Source: Hyparrhenia diplandra
Lineage: Eukaryota > Streptophyta > Magnoliopsida > Poales > Poaceae
DNA: 64,000 nt
Direction: 5' to 3'
Assembly: GCA_015847255.1 (NCBI GenBank)
Contig: JADLZK010001299.1
Location: forward strand, 124,001 to 188,000
The position numbers and the translations under genes were made by a program. The notes under the pieces are model-generated. The model did not search any database. It had not been told where the DNA came from and worked only from the letters and a program-made list of their open reading frames with translations. This document shows, in pieces, positions 44,221 to 56,536 of this stretch; the first letter of the stretch is position 1; every line of letters begins with the position of its first letter.

Positions 44221-45960
44221 AGCATGGCTGTGTACAACCCTTCTACTCCTAGGACATGGCTGAGATCAGCCCACTACTTGTACTTCTACCAACTACAAGG
44301 TACATAGTGACCTAAGCCACTTCTCTACATGGCTAGTGAGGCCATCTTCATGGCTGTAGCCATGACTGCTGCTGCTGCAATCGATGGACAGCACAAGCTA
44401 ATCCTAAGCATGCTTAATCTTGCAGCAAATCAACAAGCAATCAGCAGATTATATCTTACAGTGCTTTACTGTGTCGAATACTGAATTACTGAAACATATT
44501 CTGTAATGGACCTTAGTATTTGGCTGACATTTTGTTCAGAAATAAAATTTGGTACTTAGCAACATGTTCACCATCTGGATAATTGCAACTTGACTGATCT
44601 GTTACAGTTCAGTAGTAGAGGTGGTTGGAACTTGACAAATTTGGATAACTGCTTCTACTTGCTGTAGTCTCCCACTGCATTTCATATCTGTTCTGATTGT
44701 GATTGATGCCTAGTGGCTAATTCCAGTCAATCTGACATCTGATCCCTTTTTACATTATGCTTGACAATTCCAGTCCCTTTTTACACTAAGCTAGCTATTT
44801 GGTTTTCCAAATATTCTGCTGTTTATTAACCCTGCTATAACTATATAGCAGATTTCTGCTGTCCTTTTTACACTAAGCTTGACAATTCTAGAACTAGGCT
44901 TGACAAGCTTAGTCCTTTTTACACTATATATACTAAGCTTGTCAAATGTATTTCTGCTGTTTAGCTATATATAAAACAGCAGAAATCTTTTTACACTAAG
45001 CTATCTTCCTAGACTGGACTCTAGCCCTTTTTACATATTCTGCTGAACTGTAGCCCTTTTTACATATTCTGTTTAGCTAGTACAAGAAAATATGTTCGGC
45101 AAGCTTTAAGCCAGCATCTCAATCCTGTACATTTCATATCTCCAGATTAACCTGGTCCCTGACATAGATGTTTTCAGCATCTGACATTTGCACTGTTGAT
45201 CAAACTATTTTGTGCTTGGTCAATGTCTGGTCACTGTAGGTATGAACCTATCTGTTCCCTTTCAAGGGCAATCTATTTTTTAGTTCTTTATGAGCTGCTG
45301 CTACCTATATTGAAAAAACTATGAATATATTTCTTGCCTAAAGCATGCCTTGAAAGAACTCACTGTGTAAATGCCCACTGTTGAGATGTGTGGTCACTGA
45401 GTGAGATCCCTAAATTTGTCTCGGCTAGTGGCCTCTCCCTTTATTTCATTTTCTTTTATGAATTATTGGTCCTTGAGATCCGTGTGTAATGTGTTCTAGA
45501 TTTTTGGATACAATAGGTCACTGCCCATGCACCTTGGCTGGTTTCTGTTACACTTTGGTGGAGCTTGTTTCTGTTACACCTTGGCTGGTTCCAAGTTTCT
45601 AAATGCATATAAACATAGGCTTCTGTTTTAGAACATGGCAGGCTGTTGAATTTGAATCTTCAAGTGCAAAGTGAATCTTCTAGTTCTATTATCAAGTAGC
45701 TGCTTGAATTAAATATAAGTCCTTGTTCATCTTACTCCGTATTGTCTACCTTTAGAATGCTTGGATATGTTCTCTACTTTGTTAAATAAATGACAACTTT
45801 TCTCCTTAGAGTTAAATGTGAGGCCTTGTTCATTCTGTACTTTGTTAAATAAATGAGTGCTGTCTACTTTGATGCCCACCATACCTATCTATTATACTGA
45901 AGTCCAGTAACTTCAGTATAACTTCTTGTATGGTCCTTGCAAAGTGTTAGATGGGAACAT
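44221..45960. other. B-specific insertion or replacement, AT-rich, with recurrent CCTTTTTACA
   Basis: Absent from A and C, where CCTTGGCTTCCCTGGTCTC follows directly. It holds about seven copies of CCTTTTTACA (44,749-45,065), several continued by CTAAGCTTGACAA, and a hairpin at 44,950-44,986. No ORF or known transposon motif. Confidence 0.45.
44950..44986. repeat. Perfect 13 bp inverted repeat
   Basis: ATTTCTGCTGTTT (44,950-44,962) and its exact complement AAACAGCAGAAAT (44,974-44,986), separated by 11 bases. Confidence 0.85.
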
Positions 45961-46294
45961 CAAGTTTCAGGATAGTCCCATGACAGTAGTGCTAGAAATA
46001 AATGTGTTTGGGTTCTTAATAATCCTTTGGGTTTCTTCTGTTTCCTGTTTTGTTTCTGCTGGGTTTTTGTCACTCTTGGTGACCCAAGTGTGACCTCTGT
46101 AGTATATGCACAAAAAAACAGCAGCAGTGTTGAAAAAGGTCTGAATTTTTTTAAAAAAATGGTACAAAACAAAGATTTTTATATTAGCTAGTTTAATTAT
46201 GCTTTTTGTTATCTGATGATGACTGCACGATAATGGGACAGTAGGCAACTAGCATCTATTACTTCCATTGCATGCTGATTGGGGAGTCTAATTG

Positions 46295-47710
46295 AACTGT
46301 GCCATCTTGGCAGGTCGAGAAGTTCTAGCTGAGGGGATCATCAAAAGAGTGGGAGATGGTCCATCTATAAATATTTGGCGGGACCGTTGGATACAAAATC
46401 ATTTTGTTGCAAAACCTCTTACTCCTGGAGAGGGACATCAGGTTCAGATGGTGTCTGAACTTATTTCGTCGAAAGTGGTCACTGGAGAGAAGATGTTATT
46501 CAACATCTTTTCTTTCCAGTGGATGCAAATGCTAGTTTGTGCATACCAATCCGGGATCATCTAGAGGATATGTGGGCTTGGGAACCTGAGAAACATGGAG
46601 TATATTCAGTCCTTTCGCTTTTACAGATTACTTGATGCAGCGAGAATCAGAGAAGCGAATACCGGGGGGTGGGGGGGCTCTGAAGATGATATCTGGAAGA
46701 AAATCTGGAGTCTAAAAGTTCCCCCGAAGATCAAGGTATTCTGGTGCAGAATCCTGCTCAAGTTCCTTCCATCACGTCAATTTCTTCACCACAGACATCT
46801 GGAGCCGATTGCAAACTGATATTTGTTGAGCAGACAGAGTCAATCAGACATGTCCTATTGGTGTGCACGGTGGTGAAGCGTTTCTGGGAACAAATCAAGG
46901 AACTCACAGGAACAAAATTCTATACCTGCCTCAAGATACTTGGGCAAGGGATATCCTGTGGGGAGAGTATGCTCGAAGAAGAACGTGTGCTGATCGCCAT
47001 TGGCATGTATTCCTTGTGGCTGCAGCGTAACAGAAGAAAAACATGGTGAATCAAATACTCCAATCATGGTGTCCGTACAGTGGACGGTAGACACATCTTT
47101 TGACCTTTGGGAAATCTCACGTCCACAAGTGCGGTGTTGGGAATAGGGGTCAAACCATGCTGGATACGACCACAAGAGGGTTGGTCAAAATGTAACGTGG
47201 ATGCAGCATTTTTATAGCGATCGGATGACTGGGGCGACAGGAGCGGTCCTGCGGAACGCAGCTGGTGTTTTGAGGAGGGACAGGCCAAATGGTATGATTA
47301 TAGCCTTGATGCACTAACTATGGAGGCGAATGCTTGTCGAGATGGGGATGATTCTGGCGCAACAAGCTGGTGTTCAGAAACTTTGGTTAGAAACCAATTG
47401 CAAGGAGTTGGTGAATTTATGGAATGCTGGCGACAATCAGAGATCAATTGCAATGACTTTACTGACAGAGATCTCTGGGAGCTGAGTCTTGGCTTTCAAG
47501 ATTTTAATTTTACTTTCATTAATAGAGATTGTAATAGAGTTGCACACTCTTTTAGCTAAGCAAGTTACAGGTGATGCAAGGTCTTGGCGGTGGCTAGTTT
47601 TGCCCAGCTGGCATTATTAACCTAGTACTTGCAGATTGTAATCCCGGGATGATTTGATAAATGAATGAAACCCCAAGAAAAAATAAAAAAAAAAAAAAAA
47701 AAAAAAAAAA
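46295..47710 (+). mobile_element. 5'-truncated L1-type LINE with poly(A) tail, copy B
   Basis: The C-terminal end of a non-LTR retrotransposon ORF2. LAGREVLAEGIIKRVGDG and INIWRDRWIQNHF lead into the zf-RVT region (DLWxW-like LEDMWAWEPEKHG, KKIWSLKVPPKIKVFWCRIL), then CxxC remnants and the RNase H-like start (NVDAAF, MEANACRDG in other frames). Many frame breaks. It ends in ATGAATGAAACC plus an A tract (47,676-47,710). The same insertion lies in copy C (60,590-62,008), so it predates the B/C duplication. No target duplication was identified. Confidence 0.8.
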
Positions 47711-49614
47711 CTGACTGGTCTTGGGTCTCATACAGAGGTGATTTGCGACATGTGCCAATGGTTATGTGATCCATTTCTGGCATAAATCTGGAAATAAGAA
47801 AACCAAGTGGGAGACAACCCAAGCTCGAAGTTTTTTTAACTGCAACAGTTATTACTTTGTGTTGTTTGAAGTTTCTCAAGGTGTCAGTATACACTAAGTT
47901 TTCTTCTTGTCTCCAAAAGATGTATAATTTTAAGACCTCAGATTGAGTCAGACCATCGCATGCTTAGCATGGGTTCTAGTGTATAACAATTTCCTCTCAT
48001 CCCTATGTTATGTTTGTCTTGCAACAAATATGAATTAGCTTGGATTTTTTTCATTTGGACAGCAACATAAGCACAAATATGTTAATGTTGAACTATTGTA
48101 GCTATATTCCAGTTAGCAATCTTAACAAGTGTGGATAGTTCTGTTTACAATTCTTCGATTTTTTCAAATTCTATCATATTACTAGTATATGTTGTTTTCT
48201 TAATTTCTTTTTGTTAGTACCGTCGTTGACTGGATGCATCGTGATATTTTCCATCTACCTCACTGTATTTGACCATTTCTTGATTTTACAGTATGTATAA
48301 ATGCTTTTGTTGTTACGTGCCCTATCTTTTAGCTGTGAAATTAAATGCATATGTCTTCATATATTGGGAAATGTACTTCAAATATATTTGACAACTTGAT
48401 TTGATTACATATGTTAATGGGTCCATGTTCAATCAGTTCTAAGCATCTGAACATTGTTTGAAGTCCAATCCTTTTTTAGAATTATTTCACTTGAGAAGGA
48501 TCCATTTACTTTGACCTGTCAACATATATGTATGATATCTGACATCATAAGGATCCACTGCAGGTTATGTTGTTCAACAAGGATGAATGGCCTAGTTCTG
48601 GCAAGTCTTAACCAACTTCAAGTGGAAGATAGGGGCTCAATCATATATGTCAGCACACATAGTCGAGGCTGAATCCTTGGAAGCCGATTCACTTTCTTTT
48701 ACATATATAGTAGATTATTCCCCTTCTATGGGAAAGTTGGTTCGAATGTCACTACAGGCATCATCAGTGGCTATAGGGCATAGGCAGGCATATTCTATGA
48801 TTTGATCAACTGAATGGTCTCCTCGGTATGAGTATGACTTCATCCATGAATTTGCCATGCTTTATTTGATCAACTGAATGGTCTCCTCGGTATGAGTATG
48901 ACTTCATCCATGAATTTGCCATGCTTCGCCCCGATGGATGGGTATGTTTATGAGTTATGAGCAATGGATATACACGTGCCTATAGAGTACGATTATTGAT
49001 AGCTGCACCTAAACGCCCAAGCAGAATTGGGACGCCTAGGCCAAATACAGGCTATGTTAGAAAATCGACTTTTTTTTTTTTTTTTGCAAAAAAAAAAAAA
49101 ATCGGCTTTTCTTAAATACTAAGAAACTAAGAAAAGTTGAGTACGTGACTATTTTGAATAATGAAAGGGTTATACAGCAGAGTTGGGTACGTGGCTATTT
49201 TGTGTATCTATTGTGAGGTTGGCTATTTTGTGTATGTTTGAGAGATGGAAGACGAGCCATTGAGCCAAGCACTAAAAAGCATTATGAGACTGGTAACACT
49301 TTTATTATTGAAATAAATCCCTCAATGAATCAATTCTAAAATAAAGCTATATATTATTAAAAAAAGCATTATGAGACTGGAAGACGAGCCATTGAGTCGA
49401 GCACTAAAAGCATTATGAGACTGGTAACCCTTTTATTATTAAAAAAAACATGATCAAATTTATAGGAGAAATGTCAAAATTTGTGACACCGAATTATACA
49501 AGCAAATCCCGTGTGTTGCACCAGGAGAAAAAAAATATCAATAAACATATTAAAGAGTCACAAGCACTCGCTCACTTTGTGCCTAACACTGGCTTGGTAA
49601 TACTTCATAGCAAT
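47711..49614 (+). repeat. Distal part of block B
   Basis: 47,880-48,410 repeats the module already present at 43,139-43,670 (same GCATGCTTAG, AACATAAGCACAAATATG and AATGTTGAACTATTG strings), so the block is internally duplicated. 48,801-48,928 is a 64 bp tandem duplication (TTTGATCAACTGAATGGTCT) shared with C. The whole part matches 62,009-64,000. Confidence 0.65.
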
Positions 49615-50015
49615 TGTCACACCCCAAAATTTCCATTTGAGGTTGAGTAGAAAACATGAAATAAACATGGATTGAATATTTTTCTAAAAAATTAACCCAA
49701 ACTTATTTAATTAAAATTAAAATGAGAATGACAGTTTTATAAAAAAAAATCAGAATTAATGTGATTTAATTATTGCCTTTATGCCTTGATTTAAGTTTAT
49801 TTAATCATGAGAAAATGAATTTATAGAACTCGGTTCTACCCTCGAGTAGGCCCTTTTCGGCTTTTGAAAATGAAACCTTCCAAGGCTCCATTTCAAAATG
49901 AGATCCAAGTTTGAATTTGGTAAGTAGTTATAAAATGTTTTTCTCTCTCCAAAATGGTTTCAAATCAAAACCCAAAAATACAATAAGTTTTAGTTTCAAA
50001 ATGGATTTGGAAATG
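49615..50015 (+). mobile_element. LTR 5' part (TGTCACACCCC type), split by a nested element
   Basis: Starts TGTCACACCCCAAAATTT. The matching inverted end AAATTTTGGGGTGTGACA closes at 53,193. AT-rich content with AAAATG runs resembles a gypsy LTR. The interval between the two parts is filled by the gag-only element below. Confidence 0.5.
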
Positions 50016-52859
50016 TGTCACAGCACATGACCGGCCCAGCCAGGGTGGGCGCTCACGCGCAGGACAAGGCCGTGCTGCCGCCGCCGCTGCCACCACCTCT
50101 TCCGCATCCACGTCATCATTGCTTCGGATTAGGACTTTTGGTGTGAAGGGGATATTCCAAGTCTATAAGAAAATCTCCTATAGGCAATAAATAAGGATTG
50201 CTTGTAAAAGTTATTCCAACTCTATAAGGAAACCTTTAGAGACTACATGAGATACAAGTCTTATAGGAGGGCAATAAAGAAATAATTCTCGAGCTTTGCT
50301 CAGCCGCCGCCACCCCTGCCCCTACCTTACGCGCGCGCCGCCCGCCATCGGCGACCCCTTGTCGCCCCTTCCCCGGCGGCTGTGTGCGTGTTACCGGTAT
50401 TTAGAGACCAGGACAATTCCCACCACCGATGGCTTCCGAGATGCACAAGTTCTCCATGGCCCTCAAGCCGTCTCCTCGACGACAACTTCGACAAGATCGA
50501 ACAACGCTTCGACGAGATTGAAGGCCGTCTTCGCCGCATGGAGAACGCACACACTTTGTCCCCCAAGATTCGCCTCCCTCCCCTTTCGCTCCACGACGAC
50601 ACCGGAGGATCGGCCCACCATGGCCGCCGCTGGCTAGGGCGCCCTGGGGCGCCACCACGGCGCGCCACCCCGTCCCCGACAACGGCCACCCACGGCGACA
50701 CCGACCCCGCCATCCTCCAATTCAAAGAGGGCAGCAACATCGTCCGGGGCAGCCCTCCGGTCATCATCGACACCTCGACACCGACCACGTCTTCCCCATC
50801 ATCGCCGCCCGGCCAGGCGCGGGCGCGCCACGGGCGGCGCCGCGTGCGCCACTCGTGGCCCTCTACGCGTCTCGGCGCCCGCCTTCACCGTGCACTCCGT
50901 AGGTGGACCTACACCCCCCATGCTACACGGTGCGCCTAGAGGTCCCGGAATGACGACGGCGGTGACGATCCGGACCTCTGGATCAACAAGATGGAGATGC
51001 TCTTCCGGCTCTCAGTGAGATTGAGCCGGAGTTCCACGCCGGTATGCCACTTTCCATCTCACGGGTGTTGTTGAGCTCCGGTTCAACAATCTATGCAGGA
51101 GGAGACCGTTGGTCGAGTGGGGCGTCTTCATGCACTACCTGAGGCGCGACTTCGGGCCATCCATCGACAAAAAAACCACATATGACCTGGCACCGCCCGG
51201 TAGGAGGGCGATTTGGGCGACTACATCGCCGCCTTCAAGGCCTATGCTACACGCATGGACCTCCCGAGCCCGCTACACCGCATCCACCTCTTCTTCGGTG
51301 GGCTTCGCACTTCCCTTCACGAGGAACCGACATGGGAAGAGCCACATATGATGCATGAGGCCATTGACCTCGTGTGTCAATACGACGCTCAGCCCAGGAC
51401 GCGCCACTAGCATCAGTGGCCAACGATGTCGACATCAACAACGGCAACGGCAACGTCGTCAACATCGACACCGACATTGACAAGGCGCTAGAGGCTAGGG
51501 CATCCGAGCAACCCGTGCCTAGCCCCGCCATGGAGGCCATCGATGACAAGGTGACAATCAACCTCCTCGCCGAGCTACGTCTAGGAGCCATGATGAACCG
51601 GGGAGCTTGCCATCATAGCGGGGCTCCATCGAGCTGCAGGCGACTGCCCCGGAGTGGATCCTCTACAACGGCATCATGAGGTACTTCCACCGCTACTATG
51701 TTCCGATAGCTTCCACTCGCTCTGTAACCTCCTTTTTGGAGCACGGAGTCCCCCGCATGGCATAGCGGTGGGCTTCCACCTCCGACGACCCGCCAAACCA
51801 GCGCGGGCTTTCCGGCAAGCATCCGCGCGTCATGTCGGTGTGCCCGAACGTGAATTTGGATGATGTCGCGGTGATCCCGTTTCGACAACAACGAGTAGGA
51901 ATTCATCCACATCGACAACGTAACCATTGACACCTCGGACGCCGCAAGCACCCTAGCTTGGGCGATCGTGATGATCGCAAAAAAAACCTCCTCTACGGCC
52001 GTCTACTTCGACTCACCTCGATGCGGTCTCGTCGACCCGTCATGTGTTCTGCGTGCAGTGCATACACGCCCTGTGTGCACGTTCCTACAGATTTACTCCA
52101 TCCCAAGTCCACTAGCTACCCGCAGCAGACAATCGAGTTGGATCTGGTGTCTTGAGCGGGGCGCAGTCATGGAGGTCACACGGGTCGCTAGGCCCTTCGT
52201 GCACCCTCCCTTCAGCTACAAGTCTAGCATCTACTTCGGTGACCTGAACTTTGATGTCACCTTCGACGATGACGCCTCCTTCATCAATGAGTTCAACGAC
52301 AAGATGGGCCAACTCCAGCTCCACTATGGCCCCGACGTCTCGCCCTCCCTAGTCGCCATTGCCTTCGCGGCGTCCAATCGGTGGGTTGGCCGGCGCATGG
52401 ACACGCCGCCTCGTCGAACGGTGGGGAGATGTCACAAAGCCGGGACCGGCCTAGTTTAGGGTGGGCTAGGCGTGGCCCCAACCGACAAAGCCGCCCGGGG
52501 TGGGCACGCACGCGGGGCGGGGCAGGTGCTATCGCCGCCACCACCTCTTTCGCGCCCACGTCATCATTGCTTCGGATTAGGATTAGGACTTTTGGTGTGA
52601 AGGGGATATTCCAACTCTATAAGAAAACCTTTAGAGATTGCTTGAGATATACGTGCATAGGAGGGCTATATAAATAGGGAGGATGTAATCTCTTAGGGGC
52701 AAGCAATAAAGAAATAATTCCCGGTCTTTGCTCTTCACCGCCGCCACCCCCTGTCCTCGCCCCTTCCCTACGCTGGGCGTCGCCCCTCCGTCCCTCAGCG
52801 TGGCCACCGCCGCCGGCGTTACCCGACCCTTGTCGACGCCCCCAAAGGCGGTTGTGACA
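50016..52859 (+). mobile_element. Non-autonomous gag-only LTR retrotransposon nested in the LTR
   Basis: Two similar LTRs (50,016-about 50,390 and 52,430-52,859) start TGTCACA, and the right one ends TGTGACA. Both contain CGTCATCATTGCTTCGG, TTTGGTGTGAAGGGGATATT, a CTATAAG-rich part and CAATAAAGAAATAATTC. After the left LTR a GGTATTTAGAGACCAGG string resembles the Met-tRNA PBS. GGTGGGGAGA before 52,430 is a likely PPT. The interior encodes gag but no recognisable pol. A GATTTGGAAATG-like direct repeat flanks it (50,004-50,015 and 52,865-52,877). Confidence 0.65.
50430..52420 (+). pseudogene. Retrotransposon gag of the nested element (frameshifted)
   Basis: Reads in changing frames. EMHKFSMALK and RFDEIEGRLRRMENAH (coiled-coil N-terminus) come first, then LWINKMEMLFR near 50,980. 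The capsid domain follows as VEWGVFMHYLRRDFGPSIDK (51,109), GDYIAAFKAYATRMDLPSP (51,213) and IHLFFGGLRTSLHEEPTWEE. Further on come an acidic DNDVDINNGNGN-like tail and a region readable as FIHIDNVTIDTSDA. This is the retrotransposon gag family used by grass LTR elements with incomplete pol. No protease, RT or integrase motif was found before 52,430. Confidence 0.7.
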
Positions 52860-53193
52860 AAAAGATTTGGAAAATGTTCGGAAAAATGGTTCAAATCCCT
52901 TTAATGAAAAGAAAAGTCTTTTCTTCTTGTCTCCCTTTTTTTCCTCACCCGTTTTGGCTGCTTTCGCCCTAGCTAGCCCTTGGCAAGCTAAAAGCCTAAA
53001 ATTTATGCAAAGGCAAGAATGCAACACCCCTCAAGTCAAAACTTTAAAAATTATTTAAAATGCACATTTTGCACCATATAAATTGCTAAAAATATAATTA
53101 AATGTTGAAAAAGTTTACAAAAATTATAAAATCATTTATTTTATTTATTGTTTTTCTATTCAAAACCCAAAATAAAAATTTTGGGGTGTGACA
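52860..53193 (+). mobile_element. LTR 3' part, resumed after the nested element
   Basis: Contains GAAAAGAAAAGTCTTTTCTT and TCCTCACCCGTTTTGGC, then the 52,998-53,193 stretch homologous to 38,590-38,789, ending GGGGTGTGACA. The downstream sequence equals that after 38,789. Confidence 0.55.
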
Positions 53194-53284
53194 ACAGAGT
53201 AGCGGGGAGGGGCTAGACCTGGGTGGTGGGGCGTGCGGGAGAGGGAACAAACTTACGCGAAAAGTCGAATTAGGTGACGGGTGT

Positions 53285-53520
53285 CCGTGAGCAATCGTAT
53301 TCACTCATGTTGTTGCTTCCACTTCGTCCGATGTTGGCGAACGCCCAGGGAGCGAAGGCTCATGAAGAAGAACCCAAGATATCCTGGTAAAGATTGGGCC
53401 GAGTGGTTCGGGCTAGTTTGGGCCAAGAAGGTCGATCATGCCTACGTGCGTCAAAAAGGCATTCCTTCTATAGCTATAGAAGGGAAGAGATGTGCGGGAG
53501 AAGGGTATCGCTGAATTGAA
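53285..53520 (+). repeat. Gypsy 5' LTR (second element)
   Basis: Aligns with 38,873-39,120: GTTGCTTCCACTTCGTC, GGCGAACGCCCAGGGAGCG, AAGAAGAACCCAAGATAT, and GAAGAGATGTGCGGGAGAAG. Confidence 0.55.
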
Positions 53521-56180
53521 CACAAGCGTGCTGCGGCCCGCTTCGACACCATGGAGCTCCGGCTTGAATCCTCTTGGTCGATTCATCCACCCACATCACA
53601 ACACTAGAATCCATGATGTGGATGTTTGACGAAAGTGCTCGACAACCTACGCCTCGAAGTTGGCAAGCTCTCCACCACCGAAGCTTGAGGTCAAGAAAAT
53701 TTTGAAGTACATGGAGCGGATCTATGGTGGACGAGACGCCGGCCATGCCAGGAGTGTTCGCCGCCATGCCCATGCTCAAATCATCCTCAAGACCGACCTC
53801 GCCGAGCGTGTCGACCCATGACATCAAGCTGGTGTCCTCTCTACTCTACAAGTCCTCCGCTACAAGATCGACTTCGATGTTGCCCCACGCTCATCTGTGG
53901 GATTTGTAGCCGATCAGCCCAACGAGCACCGCGTGGATCGGGGTGGTTTTGGAGTGATCACTACTCTAATGCCACCACTGGTAAGGGTCCGTCGTCCAGG
54001 AAACCATCCTCCTCCATCTCCTTTACCGTTGTCGTGTCTTCCCCATCTACCAACACCATAGCCTCCAAGCCATTTTGAGTCTAGGTATCGAGGGGAGCTA
54101 GGGGAGATAATTCGGGTAAACTACCTAAGTTTGATTTTTCCCAAATTCGAGGGGTAACATCCCAAATTGTGGTTGAAGCATGCCACACATTATTTTGGTC
54201 TGTATCAGGTTGAGTCCTCTGGCCGATGCATTTTCGAGTTACGCCAAGTGTTGGTTATCATCAATTGAGGATGAGCTCGAATCTATGGCTGGGATGAGTT
54301 CGTGTCTAGTTGCTAGCGCGCTTTGCACTTGATGAGCATGAATTGCTTACGTGTTGCTTGTTATAGATCCGTCAAGTATGGCCCTATTGCTGAGTGCAAA
54401 GAGAAATTTGTCGGCCTAGTTGATGAACTTAAAGCCTTTGGCTTAACACCTAGATTCTCTGTTTTATATTCAACGTTTCATTGATGGGTTGCGTGATGAC
54501 ATCAAAGTTTTTCTTATTGTCCAGCTACTCTCGGTGCTGCTTGTATTTTGGATGAATTGTAGGAAGAAGAGAATGGACTCATCAAGCGCATGTTTTGATG
54601 CTATGATTCGGTGCCAAACCCGAAGCCTGTGTGGAATGGTGGATTACCTGCCGCCACCACCTCCTCGTATGGGCGCTTAGCGATGTCAAATGCCCAGCTG
54701 CTGCATCTCCAACAACTGTTGAAGACAAGTTCCAAGCCAAGCGGACTCCACACCAAGCACAGGGTCTCTGTTAGTGCTATAGCGCCAAATGGAGTCAAGA
54801 TCATCATTGTGCCGAATCAGTCCAACTACATCTTGTTCAAGAGCTTTTGGATATTTTTCCAAAGAGCTGAAGTATGTTCTCAAGATGGTAATGAATCCCC
54901 AACGAAGCTCGATTATGATACATTTGTCGATAACAGTTGTTTGCTGGTTCTTCTCGCTCCAAAAACACTTTGTCTATCTAGAGAATTGTGTGGGTGGTCT
55001 ATTTCTATCTTGGTCTATTCTAGCAGTTCTAATACATTTCTTAATTAGTGATGAGCTTCTATTTTGACTAAGGTGCAACCCTTGGCTTCCAAAGTGATCA
55101 ATGTTTAGGTGGCAAATGGAGCTATAATCTCTTGTGATTCTCAAGTGCCGCAATGTCAATGGTCGCTTTTAGGGCTATTCCTTTTCAACACATATGAAGT
55201 TATTACCGCTCTCTACTTTTGATATGATCTTGGGCCTTGATTGGCTCGCTAGCTTCAGCCCGATGTAGATTCACTAAGCAACAAAATGGCTTCAAATACC
55301 TTATGGTGATTCTCGACGGTGCTTATTGGAGATTCTGTTGATTTGCCTATTGGCTCTGTCATCCGGTTTGTGCCTGTTGCAAGATGGCCTATATAGCCCT
55401 CCGCCGGACAATTCTAGCTCAGAGGCTATGTTGACTGAATATGAACATCTCTTTTTAGGCACCAGAGGGTCTTCCTCCTCAACGATTGTGTGATCATTCT
55501 ATCCCTTTTATTCCTAGTGCATCTTCGGTGTTCGTCAGGCCCTACTGCTATGCACCTCCACTTAAGACTAAGATAGAGACTCAAGTACATGATATGCTCA
55601 AACAAGGCATTATACAAAAAGTTCTAGCACCTTTTTTGCCTCTCCGGTCTTGTTGGTGAAAAGAAAGGAAAATAGTTGGTGGTTTTGCGTTGATTACCAT
55701 CAACTGAATGCTATTGATTAAGAGCAAGTATCTTGTACCTATCACTAGTCTTGATAGGCAAGCGGGCTTTCATTAGATCCGCATGAAGGCGAGGAATTCA
55801 AGATGACATTTCAAACCCATTTTGGGCAATTTGGGGTTCGAGTAATGTCATTTGGTTTGATAGGAGCACCCAACACATTTCAGGATGCCATGAACACTAC
55901 TTTGGTACCTTACCTCAAGCTTCAACCATATGCTAAAGGTCACTTGCTCTTCGTTCACATCAAAAGCTAGTGTTCCACTTCTTCGGGCCATTTCGTATAT
56001 TGGAGAGCATTGGCTGATTTGTTGCTTATCGTCCAGAGTTGCCTGCTCATTCTATGGTTCACCCTGGTGTTCCATGTATCGCAACTCAAGAAGACGGTGG
56101 GCGCTCATCATGAGGTAACTCAAGAAGTCTCGTACTATCGCCGCTGTGTATTGACCAAGTCTAGCAAGTCCTGGTGAAAT
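53521..56180 (+). pseudogene. Ty3/gypsy gag-pol remnant
   Basis: Gag part (53,700-54,570): relics of the same domain as 39.5-40.66 kb. Protease end near 55,225-55,260 (ILGLDWLASFSP). RT part 55,440-55,900: HSIPFIPS-like entry, PPLKTKIETQVHDMLKQGII, then AGFH and a GVRVMSFG-like region ending in APNTFQDAMNTTLVPYL. The YxDD catalytic core is missing: the sequence jumps at about 55,910 to a C-terminal integrase region (AHHEV near 56,105). Dozens of stops and frame changes. It is the better-preserved relative of the 39 kb copy. Confidence 0.75.
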
Positions 56181-56277
56181 GTAACAACCTGCCCGGTCTC
56201 CATGGTAACCTGGGAGGATTTTTGAAACCCTACATCAAGAATTTTTCGTTCCACTTCTTAGGGTTAAGCAATGTCTC

Positions 56278-56289
56278 AAGGGGAGGGGG
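56278..56289 (+). other. Polypurine tract of the gypsy element
   Basis: AAGGGGAGGGGG lies directly before the TGTTAGC start of the 3' LTR. Confidence 0.6.
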
Positions 56290-56536
56290 TGTTAGCAAGC
56301 CGTACCATCGATGATGTTGGCGAGCGGCCCAGGGAGCGAAGGCCCATGAAGAAGAACCCAAGATATACCAGTAAAGATTGGGTCGAGCGGATCACGCCTG
56401 CGTGTGTCAAAAGAAGCACCCCTTTTGTAACTATAAAGGGGAAGAGATGTGTGGGAGAAGGGTATCACTTAACCGAACACAAACTAATTCCTAATTCAAA
56501 CATTCATGCGACCGCATCATGTTTCTCTTCTTCGCT
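56290..56536 (+). repeat. Gypsy 3' LTR, truncated
   Basis: Begins TGTTAGCAAGCCGTACCA and follows the LTR of 38,873 through GAAGAGATGTGTGGGAGAAG and CATGTTTCTCTTCTTCGC. At 56,536 it joins the dispersed repeat unit. Confidence 0.6.

Noticed and set aside
44740..45070. CRISPR-like spaced repeats (CCTTTTTACA)
   Set aside because: Spacing is irregular, units are too short and diverged, and the context is plant nuclear DNA.
49615..53193. A 3.6 kb DNA transposon with TGTCACACCCC terminal inverted repeats
   Set aside because: The ends are those of an LTR, the right part recurs alone at 38.59-38.79 kb as an LTR end, and the middle is a separate LTR element; flanking bases (GCAAT and ACAGA) do not match.
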